Positions 23,691-35,093 of a DNA stretch of 64,000 nucleotides are shown here, one piece after another (position 1 is the first letter of the stretch; the number at the start of each line of letters is the position of its first letter). The DNA lies in the NCBI GenBank assembly GCA_003255025.1, contig QANY01009406.1, forward strand, positions 868,001 to 932,000. Direction: 5' to 3'. The position numbers were made by a program, and so were the translations under genes. Source of the stretch: Datisca glomerata (taxonomy: Eukaryota > Streptophyta > Magnoliopsida > Cucurbitales > Datiscaceae). Below the pieces are notes generated by a model. It did no database searches. It worked only from the letters and a program-made list of their open reading frames with translations, and had not been told where the DNA came from.

Positions 23691-24249
23691 TATGATTAGA
23701 CATAAAAGAGTGTTTTTAAAATGCTATAAAAATCTTTTAATAGCTTTAAAAAAGGCTGTCATACACATTTCATAGTGTTTAGAAAACGCTATTGCAACCA
23801 TTCTATAGCGTTTCTAAATGCTGTAGAAAGTGTCTCATTGCGCTTGTAACCTTTCTATAGCATTTAGAAAACGCTATAGAAATGTTACAATAGCGTTTTA
23901 CAAACGCTGTTATAAGCGTACCAAACGTAATTGCACACTTTCTATAGCTTTATGAAACACTATAGAAATGTTACAATAGAGCATTTTAAACGCTATAGAA
24001 AGTTTGTCATTGTTGGTACGCTTATAATAGTGTTTATAAAACGCTATGGAAACCTTTCAATAGCGTTTAAAATGCTATCGAAAGGTTACAATAGTATTTT
24101 TGAACGCTATTAAAATTTTTATGATAGCGTTGAACAACCGCTATCATAGCGTTGGAGTTTTCATGATGTTGGTAGACATAACATTACAAAAATGCTAAAA
24201 ATCCTATGGTAGCGTTTTTTGCCACTATCGTAGCCTTTTTGTTGTAATG
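23690..24249. repeat. CACTA 1 right subterminal repeats and terminus
   Basis: About 550 bp hold many copies, in both orientations, of a motif around TAGCGTTT and AACGCTATAGAAA, often paired as inverted repeats some 20-25 bp apart. Such arrays are binding sites for the second CACTA protein in known elements. The block ends with the terminal CACTA-type sequence at 24249. The left end of the element has far fewer copies. Confidence 0.85.
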
Positions 24250-24252
24250 TGT

Positions 24253-25878
24253 ATTACTGAATTTAATGAATGGATGCAAGTTTTTCTATTAATTAAAGTT
24301 TGTTTATAATTTACTCAAGTCCTAGAACTATTGTCAATGTAAGAAGAGTAAAGACAGAGGGGTCTTCCAGACAAACTCTTCTGAAATAGTTCAGAATATT
24401 ATTCGTAGTCTTAGATTGGACTAGGCAATTGAGTCCGATTATGATTGTTAGGTTGAACCAAATGATGCCGGTCTCAGGGCCTGGATTAGAAACTCTAACA
24501 GTTGACCTAGACATGTTATGGACTATGTTGGATAGACCAATGATAAATTAGTTTAGAGTAAAGTCGTTTATCTAGCTCTAAATCAAATTGTTACACCTTA
24601 AGGGTATTTTCATAATTACCTTAATCCTGAGGTGAATACGAAACTTGGTCTAGTTAGTTACAATCTTTGATACGCCAAATGAGTGAGCTCGAATTGCCGG
24701 ATAATAAATCGGTTGTTGAGATCGTGATTCAATTATGTTGGAGTTGCATGATTCAGAGATATAAAAATTTGTGGTTAGATTGTGAAATGTAATAATATCA
24801 CCATATGCTTTGTTGATGGGTGTGTGAATATATCACCTGCTTTTGTTATTGATATTCACGAAGGTTAATATGTTAAATTATTCTATGAATCGTGAAATAA
24901 AAGTGTTTATTTGCACCGACAGGAAAATGTAGCACACATGATTCAAGAGTTAATTCGGTATCGGACATATAGTTGAATCGTACGATGTCAAGAATAAATA
25001 GATGGGGAATTTATGGTGATAAATTCGTCAAGTATTTGAGTCATGTAATTTTATTCATGTGGGTCTATTCAGTTTTAGGAGTAGCTCATAAGTACAACAT
25101 TGAAAAATAACACCAGTTGGACAAAAAATATGTTTTGGACCAAGATATATTTTTCGAGACCATATGTGACGGGTGATGTCACTAAAGTAGTGAAATGTAA
25201 AATTAATGTTAAAATTAATTAATTGGTTATTTTTTAATTATCAGATAATTAATAAAAAAAAGAAATTAATTAATTAATTGATGGAAATCATTTTATTAAT
25301 CAATTTAGATTGATAAATTTAGACACAACTTTGACTTTAGGGAGATATGTAATTTTTGGCAATATCAAATATTAAGGGGTGAATTTTTAGTAATTTAACA
25401 TATAGAGGTGTATGTGTAAATTTTGTAATTATTATATAAGGGATGACAATAGGGTTGCAACCCTAACCCTAACACAGTGCGTGATTACAAAGAGCAGAAA
25501 AAATTTCTCTCCGTCCCCCTTATTTGCCGCCGAAATACACTAGAGAAAGAGAAAAATTTGATTTTTCTTCCAAAGTTGTTTTGAGAGCCAGATCAACATC
25601 CGATTGAGATATACTTCTGAATCCTACGAGTGGTTGTTGGTGTGAAGACTAATTCACGACTAATAGGACTCCACCAAATCAGAATTTCTCCAACACAAGA
25701 AAGGTATAAAATTGTTTCCACCTATATTGAATACATTTAATTTAATGTGCATAATTATATATATGGTTTTAATATTTAATATGATTAAATTGGTTGATGT
25801 GAAATTCTTTTGATTTTCCGCTCATGAATTATTCGTGGTTCATTGATTTTTCCTCAAAATTTAAAACTCGATCTAACA
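24253..25878 (+). repeat. LTR family S copy 2, right piece
   Basis: The sequence resumes with ATTACTGAATTTAATGAA, exactly where the left piece stopped, and follows copy 1 to its terminal TCTAACA at 25872-25878. TGTTAGA/TCTAACA are the family's inverted ends. A TATA-like element (TTATATAAGGG) lies near 25432. Together the pieces make about 1.7 kb, against 1.97 kb in copy 1. I could not find a clear target duplication outside it, and no primer-binding site follows, so it is probably another solo LTR. Confidence 0.8.
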
Positions 25879-26870
25879 CATGAGTCATTGATGTCTCTAC
25901 TCCTGAAAGGTTGATGGCATTAAATCAACGAAATAATGAAACGACGTACACGCAAGTCACGGCAAATGTCAGAGAAGTAATTAATTCCATTTGGGGCAGT
26001 CCCCCTTTGACGAATGAAACTTAAGGCACAAGAGTGAGATGCCCAAAGCAGGTGACTTCTGGCTTAGATGATGGAGTCTTTAGACCCAGGTATAAGAAGC
26101 AACACAATCCTTGACTGGGGACAACTGTTATATGTGTTTTCTCAATCACCAATGACGCAATAACAAATGTTATGCCGCATTAGGAGGGCCCGATGAAGGA
26201 AATGTTTCAGAGGAAAAGAACCAACCTCACTATTAGTACCGAGGATGCTCAGGTCACATATACCTGAGCACGTATAAGAGAGATCAAAGTTCACAAGGAG
26301 AGTTCAGACAGTACTGAGCGTAGTGTCATCATGGCCTGCCTAGAGTAACGTCCCGTGTGGCACTTCCTCACAAGCCCAAACACCCAACAAGTCCCATCAC
26401 TATGGTAAGATGTTAGGATAGCCCCCTTTTGGTCATTTCGAATACACTTCGACCATCAATGTCTATCATTTTATATTAAAGATCACCTCTCTATTGTCCA
26501 ATCGAAGACAAACATCGTGTCTTGTGAGGCTTCCCCAGCATACCTCCAAGAGGCTTCTCGACACGCTTCCTCCCACCCGAAGATTGATGTATAAATACAT
26601 CTACCAATAAGCCTAAGAGGTATGCCTACTCTCCCCTTAAAAAATTATGCCAGAATATCATAAATATTAATTTAGGCGTCGAAGACCCTTAGGCAAGGCA
26701 ACCCCCTCCCCTCCCTCGGGGTTCCTTGCTTTTTGGATTCTTTGTTTATGTTTTTATAGACATTGAGGATACGAACTGAAACCTTTCCACTGCGGTCGTG
26801 AAAAGAGTCTTGCTACAGAGCAAGGCAAGGTAGATGCCAGTTTGCTGCCATCTTAGTTAAGTGAACGGGG
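25879..26870 (+). repeat. LTR-like sequence of unknown gypsy type
   Basis: No coding is seen. A TATA box (TGTATAAATACATC) lies at 26588-26601. It is followed about 90 bp later by a GC-rich stretch with GGCGTCGAAGACCC, CAACCCCCTCCCC and CATTGAGGATACGAACTGA, the kind of R/U5 region seen in Tat-lineage LTRs. Both ends are uncertain. No partner copy was seen in the window. Confidence 0.4.
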
Positions 26871-27545
26871 GCTTTGAAGAGGGAAGACCACAAGAAGAAT
26901 GTTGTTGAAGTTTTCGGCTAAAACATATACTAGTAACATTTTTTACCCATTTTGACCTCACTCTTATAGTTTCATTCTTCACCACCCTAAAGTTATAACC
27001 TCATTGATCTTGTATGACGTAATTGTTAGGACAATGCACTTAAAGTAAAAAAAATTTCATTATTCTATCGAGATATTTATTTGAATAATAATAAATAATT
27101 TATCCTTCTATTACATGGAATACATTCTTGAAAAGGTCTACAAGCATAATTGTACATAGTTTATTGGTCTTATGGAGTTTAACTCGTTGGGAACAGAGTA
27201 TTTAAGCAAGAGTTCTTCATAACTTGTAAATATTTATTTTCATATTCACAGTCCAGTGAAACTTAAAAACTAAGAAAGGTTGAATTACATTAACTTTATC
27301 TCATAGAGTGGCTTACATAGGTAACTATGTGTAGTACTTAGCTAATGTGTTAGGTAATTTTGAATGCATTGAAATGACTAATGAGGATTGAGAAACGAAG
27401 TCATAGGCACGTAGGTTCAAGGCCAGATCGGCTACTCCAAGAGAAATCATCCATAAACTGGATACCGGTACAAATAAGATTAAGAAAATCTATAAATGAA
27501 AATATAAATTCTATAATTCATAATAATAAATAAAGTATTTTTTGT
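26871..27545. other. Unassigned repeat-like DNA
   Basis: AT-rich DNA with no gene. A string TGTTAGGACAATGCAC at 27026 could be an LTR start of a copia-type family. The part 27420-27545 (GGATACCGGTACAAATAAG) may already belong to the plastid insertion that follows, but I cannot place it. Confidence 0.3.
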
Positions 27546-28270
27546 TATGTTATAGAAGATCCGCCCTAAGGATAAGAATAAAGAAAAATGAAAAATGAAA
27601 GAGACAGGTGCAATGCAATCTAAATAAATGGAATTCAGATCATAATAAAGCATTCTCTGGTTTCATTATGAAAGGTGGAAGCTAGGACAAAAAAAAGAAT
27701 CGACCGTTCAAGTATTCCAAATTCCATAAGAAAAATAATAGAACGAGGGGCAAATATATGTGTATATATCTATCTATATTGAATTATATTGAATTGTAGA
27801 TACATAAATGATAGAATCATTTTGGATTAGACCAAATATGAGTTTCCGATAAAGATGAAAGAAGATAGACAAGAAATCAAATAGGAGGAAACACTATTGA
27901 TATAGGGATCGACATCTAATGAATTCAACGGTTCCAGCCTAATACAAATGCAAGAAAAAGGGCAAGTAGATCATGATGAAATATTAATCTTAATTTAAAG
28001 GTGGGGGGATATGGAAAAATCGGTAGACGCTACGGAGTTAATTGGATTGAGCCTTGGTATGGAAACCTACCAAGTGATCACTTTCAAATTCAGAGAAACC
28101 TAGTAATTAAAAATGGGCAGGGCAATCACTCATTTTTAAAACTAGCATTCTTAAGACCAAAGAGGCGGGTGGAAAAGGGGGGAAAGCTCTCCATTCCTGG
28201 TTCTCCTATAGCTGGATCCTCTGGAACCATAAGAATCCTTAGTTAGAATGGGATTCCAACTCAGCACCTT
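27545..28270 (+). other. Chimeric NUPT: trnT-trnL spacer and trnL intron start joined to an inverted-repeat spacer
   Basis: The first part (to 28119) runs through a plastid-type spacer (for example CATCTAATGAATTCAACGG near 27910) into the trnL(UAA) 5' exon at 28005 and the start of its group I intron (TTGGATTGAGCCTTGGTATG). At 28120 it switches to a different plastid sequence with AGCATTCTTAAGACCAAAG and CTTAGTTAGAATGGGATTCC. I recognise that from the inverted repeat, most likely the trnA-rrn23 spacer. The junction carries GGGCA twice (28115-28119, 28120-28124), a string present in both plastid sources. Plastid matches are from memory, not alignment; the left end is uncertain. Confidence 0.8.
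28005..28039 (+). pseudogene. trnL-UAA: trnL(UAA) 5' exon in NUPT
   Basis: The 35-nt 5' half of plastid tRNA-Leu is present, starting GGGGATATGG and ending at the intron boundary within the anticodon. Base changes at the D-arm (GCGAAATTGG to AAAAATCGG) and before the anticodon (GGACTT to GGAGTT) show decay. The 3' exon is absent. It is not a tRNA gene. Confidence 0.85.
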
Positions 28271-29000
28271 AGATAAAAATGAGTAATATAAAATATGTTT
28301 TCCACTATTACAATGTTATAGTGGAAATAATTATAACTAACAATTAATAAACTTGATCATGTGTTTACGGTAGAGTTCATTAATTATTTAACTATTAGTA
28401 TTTTTATCTTTATAATCCCTAAGCTAGCCTGTGGGTCATAGATATTGTCATGGCCGATAATTAATAGGCACGACATGGATAACTAATGTTTTCTATTTTA
28501 AGTAGTGAAAATTAGTAATTATAACTAATTTATCAATTTTAATTAAAGAGATTTTTTTGCTAGGGTTGATCTCTCAATTCTATTACTATAAATAGGAGGC
28601 TTCTCTCAGATTAGGACTAAGTTTTTGGACGTCATTATTTGAGAGAGGAAGAAATCCATAGAGAGACATTCTTTCTAGTCGAAATTTAGATAGTGGAGAA
28701 GAGAGATATTTTCTTTGAGTGGCCACACACTCGTAGATGGTTGACGATCCGAAGAATAATGAGGAAGATCACAAGCTATAGATACAATTCATGAACGTTC
28801 TCAAGCAGCGGTGGCTCATAGCGACGTCAAAGCTCAACAATGGGATTCTCAAGTTTTAGCACGTAGATCAAGGAGTCTATTTCTACACGTATTGAAGCAC
28901 TAATTTGGACATGGAAAAATATTATTTTTGTGATTCACATATCAAAGTTTATTTTTTATTCGTCTCTCTAGCATATGTTAAGTTGTTTAATGATTAAATT
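28271..29000 (+). repeat. LTR-like fragment with TATA box
   Basis: AT-rich DNA, then CTATAAATAGG at 28586-28596 and a leader-like stretch with GAGAGAGG runs to about 28960. The arrangement is that of a copia LTR (U3, TATA, R). No matching second copy or primer site was found, so this is tentative. Confidence 0.35.
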
Positions 29001-30420
29001 TAAGATTTAGATAGTTTCTACTATATGAAATTGCTTCAGTGACTACGTTCTTAAATTCTTTATGGTTAGAAAAAGTTTGACCTAACATAAGTTTCGAGTT
29101 CTCCAAAACTATGTCAGACTTAAAAGATGGATATCTAGCAGCCTCTCATCATCAGAATTAATTAGAGTATGAAACTCTTCAATCAATGCACTATCGTCAT
29201 CCCTTATTTCTATGTTGACCATAGGAAAACTAAGAAATGTCCTATGTTTCTTCGTTAGATTCAAAGAGTTCTTGGAGATTTAGATTTGTTTGATCATCAT
29301 CATCATCATCTCTTGCATCCCCGTGACTCACCATCTCCTATATAAAAAAACTCACAATCTCGTTCATCCATATACTCATCATCTTATCGTAGTACGATTG
29401 GCCAGCTCACCATTCATATCCTCAACATCAACCATAATATGCTTAACAAACAACGTGTTTACTCAACAAACAATTTGTTTTCACATTGTAAAAAACTTTT
29501 TTGCACATGTAAGTGAACTATTTACATCAGAGCGAAGTTTTAGGGGATTCACCACCCATAAAATGACGACAAAGACGCTAATAAGAAAATCCACCTTAAG
29601 ATGAAAGCTTATAGAAAAATCTTAGAATGAGCTCAATAATCAACATAGATGAGAAGTAAAAATGAAAAACCAGAGTCCTAACTCCGACTCAAGGCTTAAA
29701 GGAATCATGAAGTAACTTGTGAGGAAAAAGATTGCATGGTGGTGTTGGTGGTGGTGTGGTGACTATATTTGATTCGGTGAGAGAATGTGAGAGAGGAATT
29801 AGGGATGAAAAAAATGTATATTTTGGAGTTTTTGTATTAGTTGTTTTAAATGTGTTTTTATCATTAAAAATCAGTTTTGCTTGATATATAAGAGGCGGGT
29901 AAAGAATCCGTTTTTTTTGTAAGGTCATTCTTGCAACTGACCAATTTGTACTCATCTGAATGAGTTATGGGTTCAAGTTAATCCAAAATGTGGACCAACA
30001 ATCGTCCCACTATCGCCTAATAAAGATGATTTTGGCTCTTCCAAAACTAAAAAGAATTTTCACTTCCACCTTCCTGTTCATTCAATTTAGTTTTAGCGAG
30101 GACATCAAAACAACTAAACAAGAGATCGTTAAAGCAAATTCTGTTTTTCTCTTTCTTTACAAAAGCGAGTTTTGAAAGAGAACTCACTGAATTCCAGCCT
30201 ATTGCTCCAACGTGATTGTGTGAACTACCAACCAAAATATAAAATCATTACTCATCAGAAAGTTGCAAACAGAGCAACATCTCATCTTTGCTCTGCTCCT
30301 ACCAGTCAATCTCTTATTAAACTCTCAATAACTGCACATGAGCAAAATCTCTCTTCATTAATCCAATTTATTAACTTAACTCTCAGTTGTCATTTAATTT
30401 AAACCATAGGTTACAATTCA
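29001..30420. other. Intergenic, upstream of the DMP gene
   Basis: No gene I can support. A short (ATC)n microsatellite lies at 29293-29313. A minus-strand open stretch at 29689-29955 (MTLQKKRILYPPLIYQAKL, then a PPPTPPC run) resembles no family I know. The last few hundred bases are probably promoter and 5' leader DNA of the DMP gene; an AATATAAAAT string near 30235 is a possible but distant TATA box. Confidence 0.4.
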
Positions 30421-30647
30421 AGAACGTTACATTTCAACCCAAACTCTAAACCGAAATAACAAAACCCCAAGCCTAATTTGAGCCATTTTCGGGTTTTCAG
30501 TTCTATCCACCTTTTCTTTTTGTTGGTAGCGTCACAACTCCTTCCCCATTACTTAAAAACACTTTCTTTCTCACCAAACAGAGCTGAGAAAAATCATCTG
30601 GCAAAGAATTTGAAGACAGAAAAAACAAAACAGAGAGAATTTGGGTC

Positions 30648-31280
30648 ATGGATGTCAAGGTAGAAGAAGAAAGTTCAATGTTAGAATCACAGATACCATT
30701 ATTAGAAAACTTGAAAAAACCCAATAAAACTACAAAAACACCAACACAGAAAGTGGTGAGAAAGACATTCAAAGGAACAGCCCATTTGGCCAATCTTCTT
30801 CCCACAGGAACAGTACTTGTTTTCCAAATCCTATCACCAATTTTCACACATCAAGGCGAATGCCACACCATGGTCACCCAAATAATGACAATAATGCTCG
30901 TCATCCTATGTGGGGTTGCTTGTTTTTTCCTCTGTTTCACCGATAGTTTCAGGGATGAAAGAGGGAAAGTCCGATATGGGATGGCTACATTTAATGGGTT
31001 GTGGGTAATTGATGGATCAGCGAGTCTTCCAAAAGAAGAGGCGCCTCAGTATAAGTTGAAGTTTGTTGATTTTTTTCATGCGTTTATGACGATGTTGGTG
31101 TTTGGTGCTGTGGCGTTGTTTGATCAAAATGTGGTTAATTGTTTATGTCCAAAGCCGTCAGAGGAAGTCAAAGAGATTTTGGTGATATTGCCTATTGGGA
31201 TTGGGATTGTTTGCAGCTTGTTGTTTGTTGTATTTCCTACTAATCGCCATGGAATTGGATTCCCTCTCTCTCGTCGTTAG
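30648..31280 (+). CDS. DMP: DUF679 domain membrane protein (DMP family)
   Basis: This 210-residue protein is the only intact host gene seen. A polar, lysine-rich N-terminus (1-42) precedes the conserved DUF679 block FKGTAHLANLLPTGTVLVF. Four hydrophobic segments lie near residues 46-66, 78-98, 141-160 and 176-196. Family signatures are TDSFRDERGKVRYG, GLWVIDGSASLP, AVALFDQNVVNCL, and FVVFPTNRHGIGFPL near the end. Length (DMPs are about 180-240 residues), topology and lack of introns all fit the plant family. DMPs are small endomembrane, tonoplast or plasma-membrane proteins; some members act in membrane remodelling during senescence and others in gamete fusion. Which paralogue this is cannot be told. 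The start is in good context (GGTCATGG) and is the first Met before the conserved domain. AATAAA at 31552-31557 may be the poly(A) signal. The gene stands alone among repeats. Confidence 0.93.
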   Translation: MDVKVEEESSMLESQIPLLENLKKPNKTTKTPTQKVVRKTFKGTAHLANLLPTGTVLVFQILSPIFTHQGECHTMVTQIMTIMLVILCGVACFFLCFTDSFRDERGKVRYGMATFNGLWVIDGSASLPKEEAPQYKLKFVDFFHAFMTMLVFGAVALFDQNVVNCLCPKPSEEVKEILVILPIGIGIVCSLLFVVFPTNRHGIGFPLSRR

Positions 31281-32755
31281 TTAGTTGTCTTTCGCACCTT
31301 GGCTTCATTGTGTTTTCAGTAGTGTCATGAAATTTTGGCGCAAGGAAAGGATTGTATCATTCTGAGTTTTTTAACTGCTCATCCATGGGGAAAGGGAAAA
31401 TGTGAATTTGTTTTCTTCTTTCTTGCTTATGTTTTCATTGCAAAAGGTAATATGAGCTGACACGTTTATATTCAAGTTACTTTAATTCTCATGAACTTTG
31501 TAAACTTTGTGAAAAAAAGAAAAAAAAATTACTGACCTCTCCTTTAATTTGAATAAATTACACGGGCATCCCTCTGTATTTAAAAATATTCAAACCTTCC
31601 TTTTATTTAATTCCTGGAACATATAAGTCGATTTCCTGAACTGAAAATTTCAACGACAATTAAATGGATCTTTAACTATGCAAAACACTCTTAGCCATGT
31701 AAAGATTCACTATTGAATAGAGAGAGAAGTCATATATTTGCTACTTATTTTAGATGTTAGATACTTTAGATATCATACATGCATACACATACATATGTGC
31801 GTGTGTGCGCGTCTATATATATATGTTATACCCGCACACACGTCGTATAAACCCATAAAAATGTGTTATATAGTGTATATAACATATATATTTTATATTG
31901 GTATGTATGTCAGACATATTTATATATTATATATATATGCAAGATACTTTAATACATCGGCCATATATAACATAAGTAATATATATTTGTAAATCACTTA
32001 TTTATATTATTTAGAAATGTAACATATATAATATATAGACTATTTACAAATAGTTTTAAAAGTGAGGCAGAGATCAGAGAGAGAGAGTTTAGCACGTTTA
32101 TGGGGTTTTCAATTTTTTTTAAAACTAATCATTAAATGTTACTTAAAATGGTATAATAGGAATAAAATCATTATTTGTTTTTCTTCTGAGAGCTCATAAA
32201 ATATGATTATATTGATGTTTATGACTTGTAGTTTTTATTTTTATTAATTATCTTTTATGTAGCTACTCCTCTAGAAGACCTTTTGTTGATGGGCTAAGAT
32301 GGAGATGATTCAATAGGTCCACTGTAACAGCACCAGTAACCCAACTAATTTAGATTATGGTTTTAAACAGAAATAGACATCTTTTACTATATTAATACAA
32401 AAATATATAAATAGTTGCTTAATAATAAAAAATAGTCAATGTGAATGGATACATACAACCTATTTTACCCATAATTACATATGATATAATTAATCTTTCT
32501 CTCTCTCTAAAAATCTGAGTATATATATATACCATTTGATCTCTCTCTCTTTCTCTCTCCCTCTCTCTTTCCTTCTCTCTCCGTCTCTCTAACTTTTTTT
32601 TTTCAAATCCTTCTCCCTCACTCATATATACACTAACATAATATATATAATATTATATATGTATTATATATAATGAATGTTATATATTACATAATATATA
32701 TTATGTATGTATATTATATATATTATACTACATGGTCACCATACAAACATGTCTG
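31281..32755. other. 3' flank of DMP gene and AT-rich microsatellite DNA
   Basis: No gene is seen. After the likely 3' UTR come long TA-rich simple sequences (31790-32040 and 32515-32740) and a CT-rich microsatellite at 32489-32592. The open frames across the TA repeats are low-complexity and not genes. Confidence 0.6.
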
Positions 32756-33059
32756 AACATAATGTCCATTAGTCAATGGGACATTCATCTTTACACAACC
32801 ATAACTCTTGACCTGAATCAAAAGAAAATAAAATACAGTTATTGAGATTTTATTGATGCCTTTACCTATACTTTTTCTCTCTAAGCTCTTTTATTACATC
32901 AAACTGTGCATATATCTTGAAGCCCATCTTAGAATCACAATTACGTCTTAATAGTGCACGAGCTATCAAGCTCCCATTAGTAGGTTTTCTTCCTTTAAAT
33001 TAAACAGTAATTGCTCATGAGACCATGTATGCCATAATTTTAAACATTATATAACCATT

Positions 33060-34259
33060 AAAGGTTATAGTAATGGTTATACCTATTTGAGAATACTACC
33101 ATAACCTTAGTTGGAAGCATATGTTTCTACAATCTTCTGCCAATTAGAATTGGGCAAAGATAAACAATATAACTGTTTAATTTTTCTTTGATTTTGTTAA
33201 CAGCTAAAGTATGATCTGTTGTCCAAGAAGTAGGCCTTTTTTTAAGTCTATTGTACAAAATAGAAGTATCCTGTGATAACTACAGATAAAAGTCTCTAAT
33301 ATTATTAAAACTAACAAGAAATCTTTATAACTGAGTTTTTTCTTTAATTTCATCTGAAAATTTAGATACAAATGTTATGCTATGGTTAATAGGAATAACA
33401 GTTTCATTAGAAATATTATGTCCTAAAACTCTTATTGCAGTTTGAAATATTTTCATTTTGGTAGCTGAAACAACCAAACCATTACAGATAATAACATGCT
33501 TGAAAATATTCAAGTGTTTAATATGCTGGTCTATAGAAGATGAATATATTAAAACATCATCAATGTAACAAATAATAAATTCCGTATAAGCATTGAATAC
33601 ATCATTCATTATATGCTGAAATTCTGAAGTACCATTCTTAACACCGAATGGCAAGACGTCCCATTCGTAATGGTCAAAAGGAACAGTAAAAATAGTTTTA
33701 TATCTATCCAGCTCAACTATCTGTATTTGCCAGAATCCAGATTTTAAATCAAATTTTGAAAAGACTACAGAGTCATGAAGTCTTTCTAACAAATCTTTTT
33801 TATTTGGTATATGATATCTTATCCATTGAAGAGGATTATTAAAAGGTTTATAATTGATCACTAACCTAGGTGATCCTCTTTCAATTTCAACATTTATAGA
33901 AAATAGTACAACTCCAAGGAGATTTATTGGATCTAATTAATTTTTTCTGTAATATGGATTTTATTTCACTTTTGCATATCTCTAAATATTCATTTTTCAT
34001 TTGGCTGAGCCTTGATTTTGTAGGAATATTTCTTTCATCAAAATCTTGATGATAAGGTAAAGATATGATATGTTTCTTTCAATTCCAAAAAGCATTAGGA
34101 ATGTCATTGCAAATTTTGTTTAAAACTCATACAAAATCGTCTTTATCTTATTATGTAGTGCAAGTTGTTGTATACATTGATCAATCATAAGAGATAGAAT
34201 TTCTTTCGGGAGGATCAACCTTATAAGGAGGAATACTTTTGTTGCATATACTAGAAATG
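33060..34259 (-). pseudogene. Caulimovirid reverse transcriptase/RNase H, unit A
   Basis: The longest open part is 33325-33861. It has FSKFDLKSGFWQIQI near 33740, LPFGVKNGTSEFQ near 33620 and the catalytic YIDD at 33556-33567, all characteristic of caulimovirid RT. KFSDEIKEKTQL near 33330 is the usual connection towards RNase H. Downstream, 33060-33324 holds frameshifted RNase H remnants. Upstream, 33862-34259 is a frameshifted N-terminal RT and linker region that abuts a movement-protein piece, so capsid and protease regions are missing from this unit here. Stops and shifts on both sides show it is dead. Confidence 0.85.
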
Positions 34260-35093
34260 TTTCAAGTTAAAGGTTTCTAGAAACGAAGATAAACATTACC
34301 TCCTTGGGTTTGAATGACATCTTGAATAGATTGCCTAATGATATGTCTCGTAGGCACGACATTAGAGATTTATCAAGTTTCAGGAAAGGTAATTTTAGCC
34401 GATGGTATCATGCGAGGAATAGCTACCTGGCTGTTGGAGAGATTAGTATCAACGAGGACAGTATGTCATTGCTCACTCTGCTTGCGGGTATAAGGATTTA
34501 AGGTGGTGAGAACCTTGAGATGAATCTTGAATAGGATGGCGAAAAGAGATAATCTTGGTAGGTATTCATAACCATGCGATAGAACTCTAAGTTCTAGAAC
34601 TTTAACTAAATTACTATCAGAACGAGCAACGCTCAAGTTAGGATAAATATTAAAGTATACTGGTCCATGAGATAAACTGGTCTTTATGGCTCCCATAAGT
34701 GAGGTTTTTCAGTTGAGGCATCTACCATATCTATGAGTGCGTTGTATGTTGGTGTTCTGACCTAATAAAATCAAAGGCTTGAAAGCAATTTGCACAAGTC
34801 CTACATGCAAATATTTATACTTTTGCATAAAAAGTATATATCATGAATATGCAATAGATAAATTATATCATCGTTATTCTATAAAGGAATAACATATTCA
34901 AAGGTTTTGATTATCTTTCTACTGGTGAAATCAAAAGTACCAATTTTATAAATTGTTTCTGGTTTAACTTTGGGTATGGTTCATTTATCCAAAACTTCTT
35001 TAACATCATGATAAGCAATTAGTTCTGTACTTCTGGAGTAGATTCTACTATATTAGCTACTGTTGTGGTAGAAGGAGAACTTAATTCAGACAT
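34260..35093 (-). pseudogene. Caulimovirid movement protein, unit A
   Basis: The region begins with an ATG at 35093 in the same context as the copy at 43250 and follows that copy with many stops. Recognisable pieces include SLSHGPVYFNIYPNLSV near 34650. The 30K-family movement protein lets the virus pass plasmodesmata. The right-hand boundary at 35094 is followed by scrambled protease-region sequence (35100-35300). Confidence 0.75.

Larger units (their letters stand above)
14316..24249 (+). mobile_element. CACTA (En/Spm, CMC) transposon 1 with captured gene fragment
   Basis: The element begins CACTAGAAGAAT and ends ATTGTAATG (reverse complement CATTACAACAAA). Both are decayed forms of the CACTACAAGAAA terminus. 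A 3-bp target duplication TGT flanks it (14313-14315 and 24250-24252), and removing the element restores LTR family S without a gap. It carries, left to right, a captured ThrRS fragment, a TNP2-type transposase pseudogene, a TNPA-type second gene, a poly-G minisatellite with a 224-base assembly gap, and a right subterminal block of AACGCTATAG-type inverted motifs. Length is 9934 bp including the gap. Confidence 0.92.

Noticed and set aside
28005..28039. Functional tRNA-Leu gene
   Set aside because: Only the 5' exon of plastid trnL is present and it carries several base changes; the 3' exon is absent.
29689..29955. 88-residue minus-strand frame with a PPPTPP run
   Set aside because: No homologue recognised and no splice or promoter context; kept only as a note in the intergenic entry.
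30503..30847. Minus-strand frame of 114 residues
   Set aside because: It is antisense to the DMP gene and matches no family.
31738..31992. 84-residue plus-strand frame
   Set aside because: It is a translation of TA/ATG-rich simple sequence.
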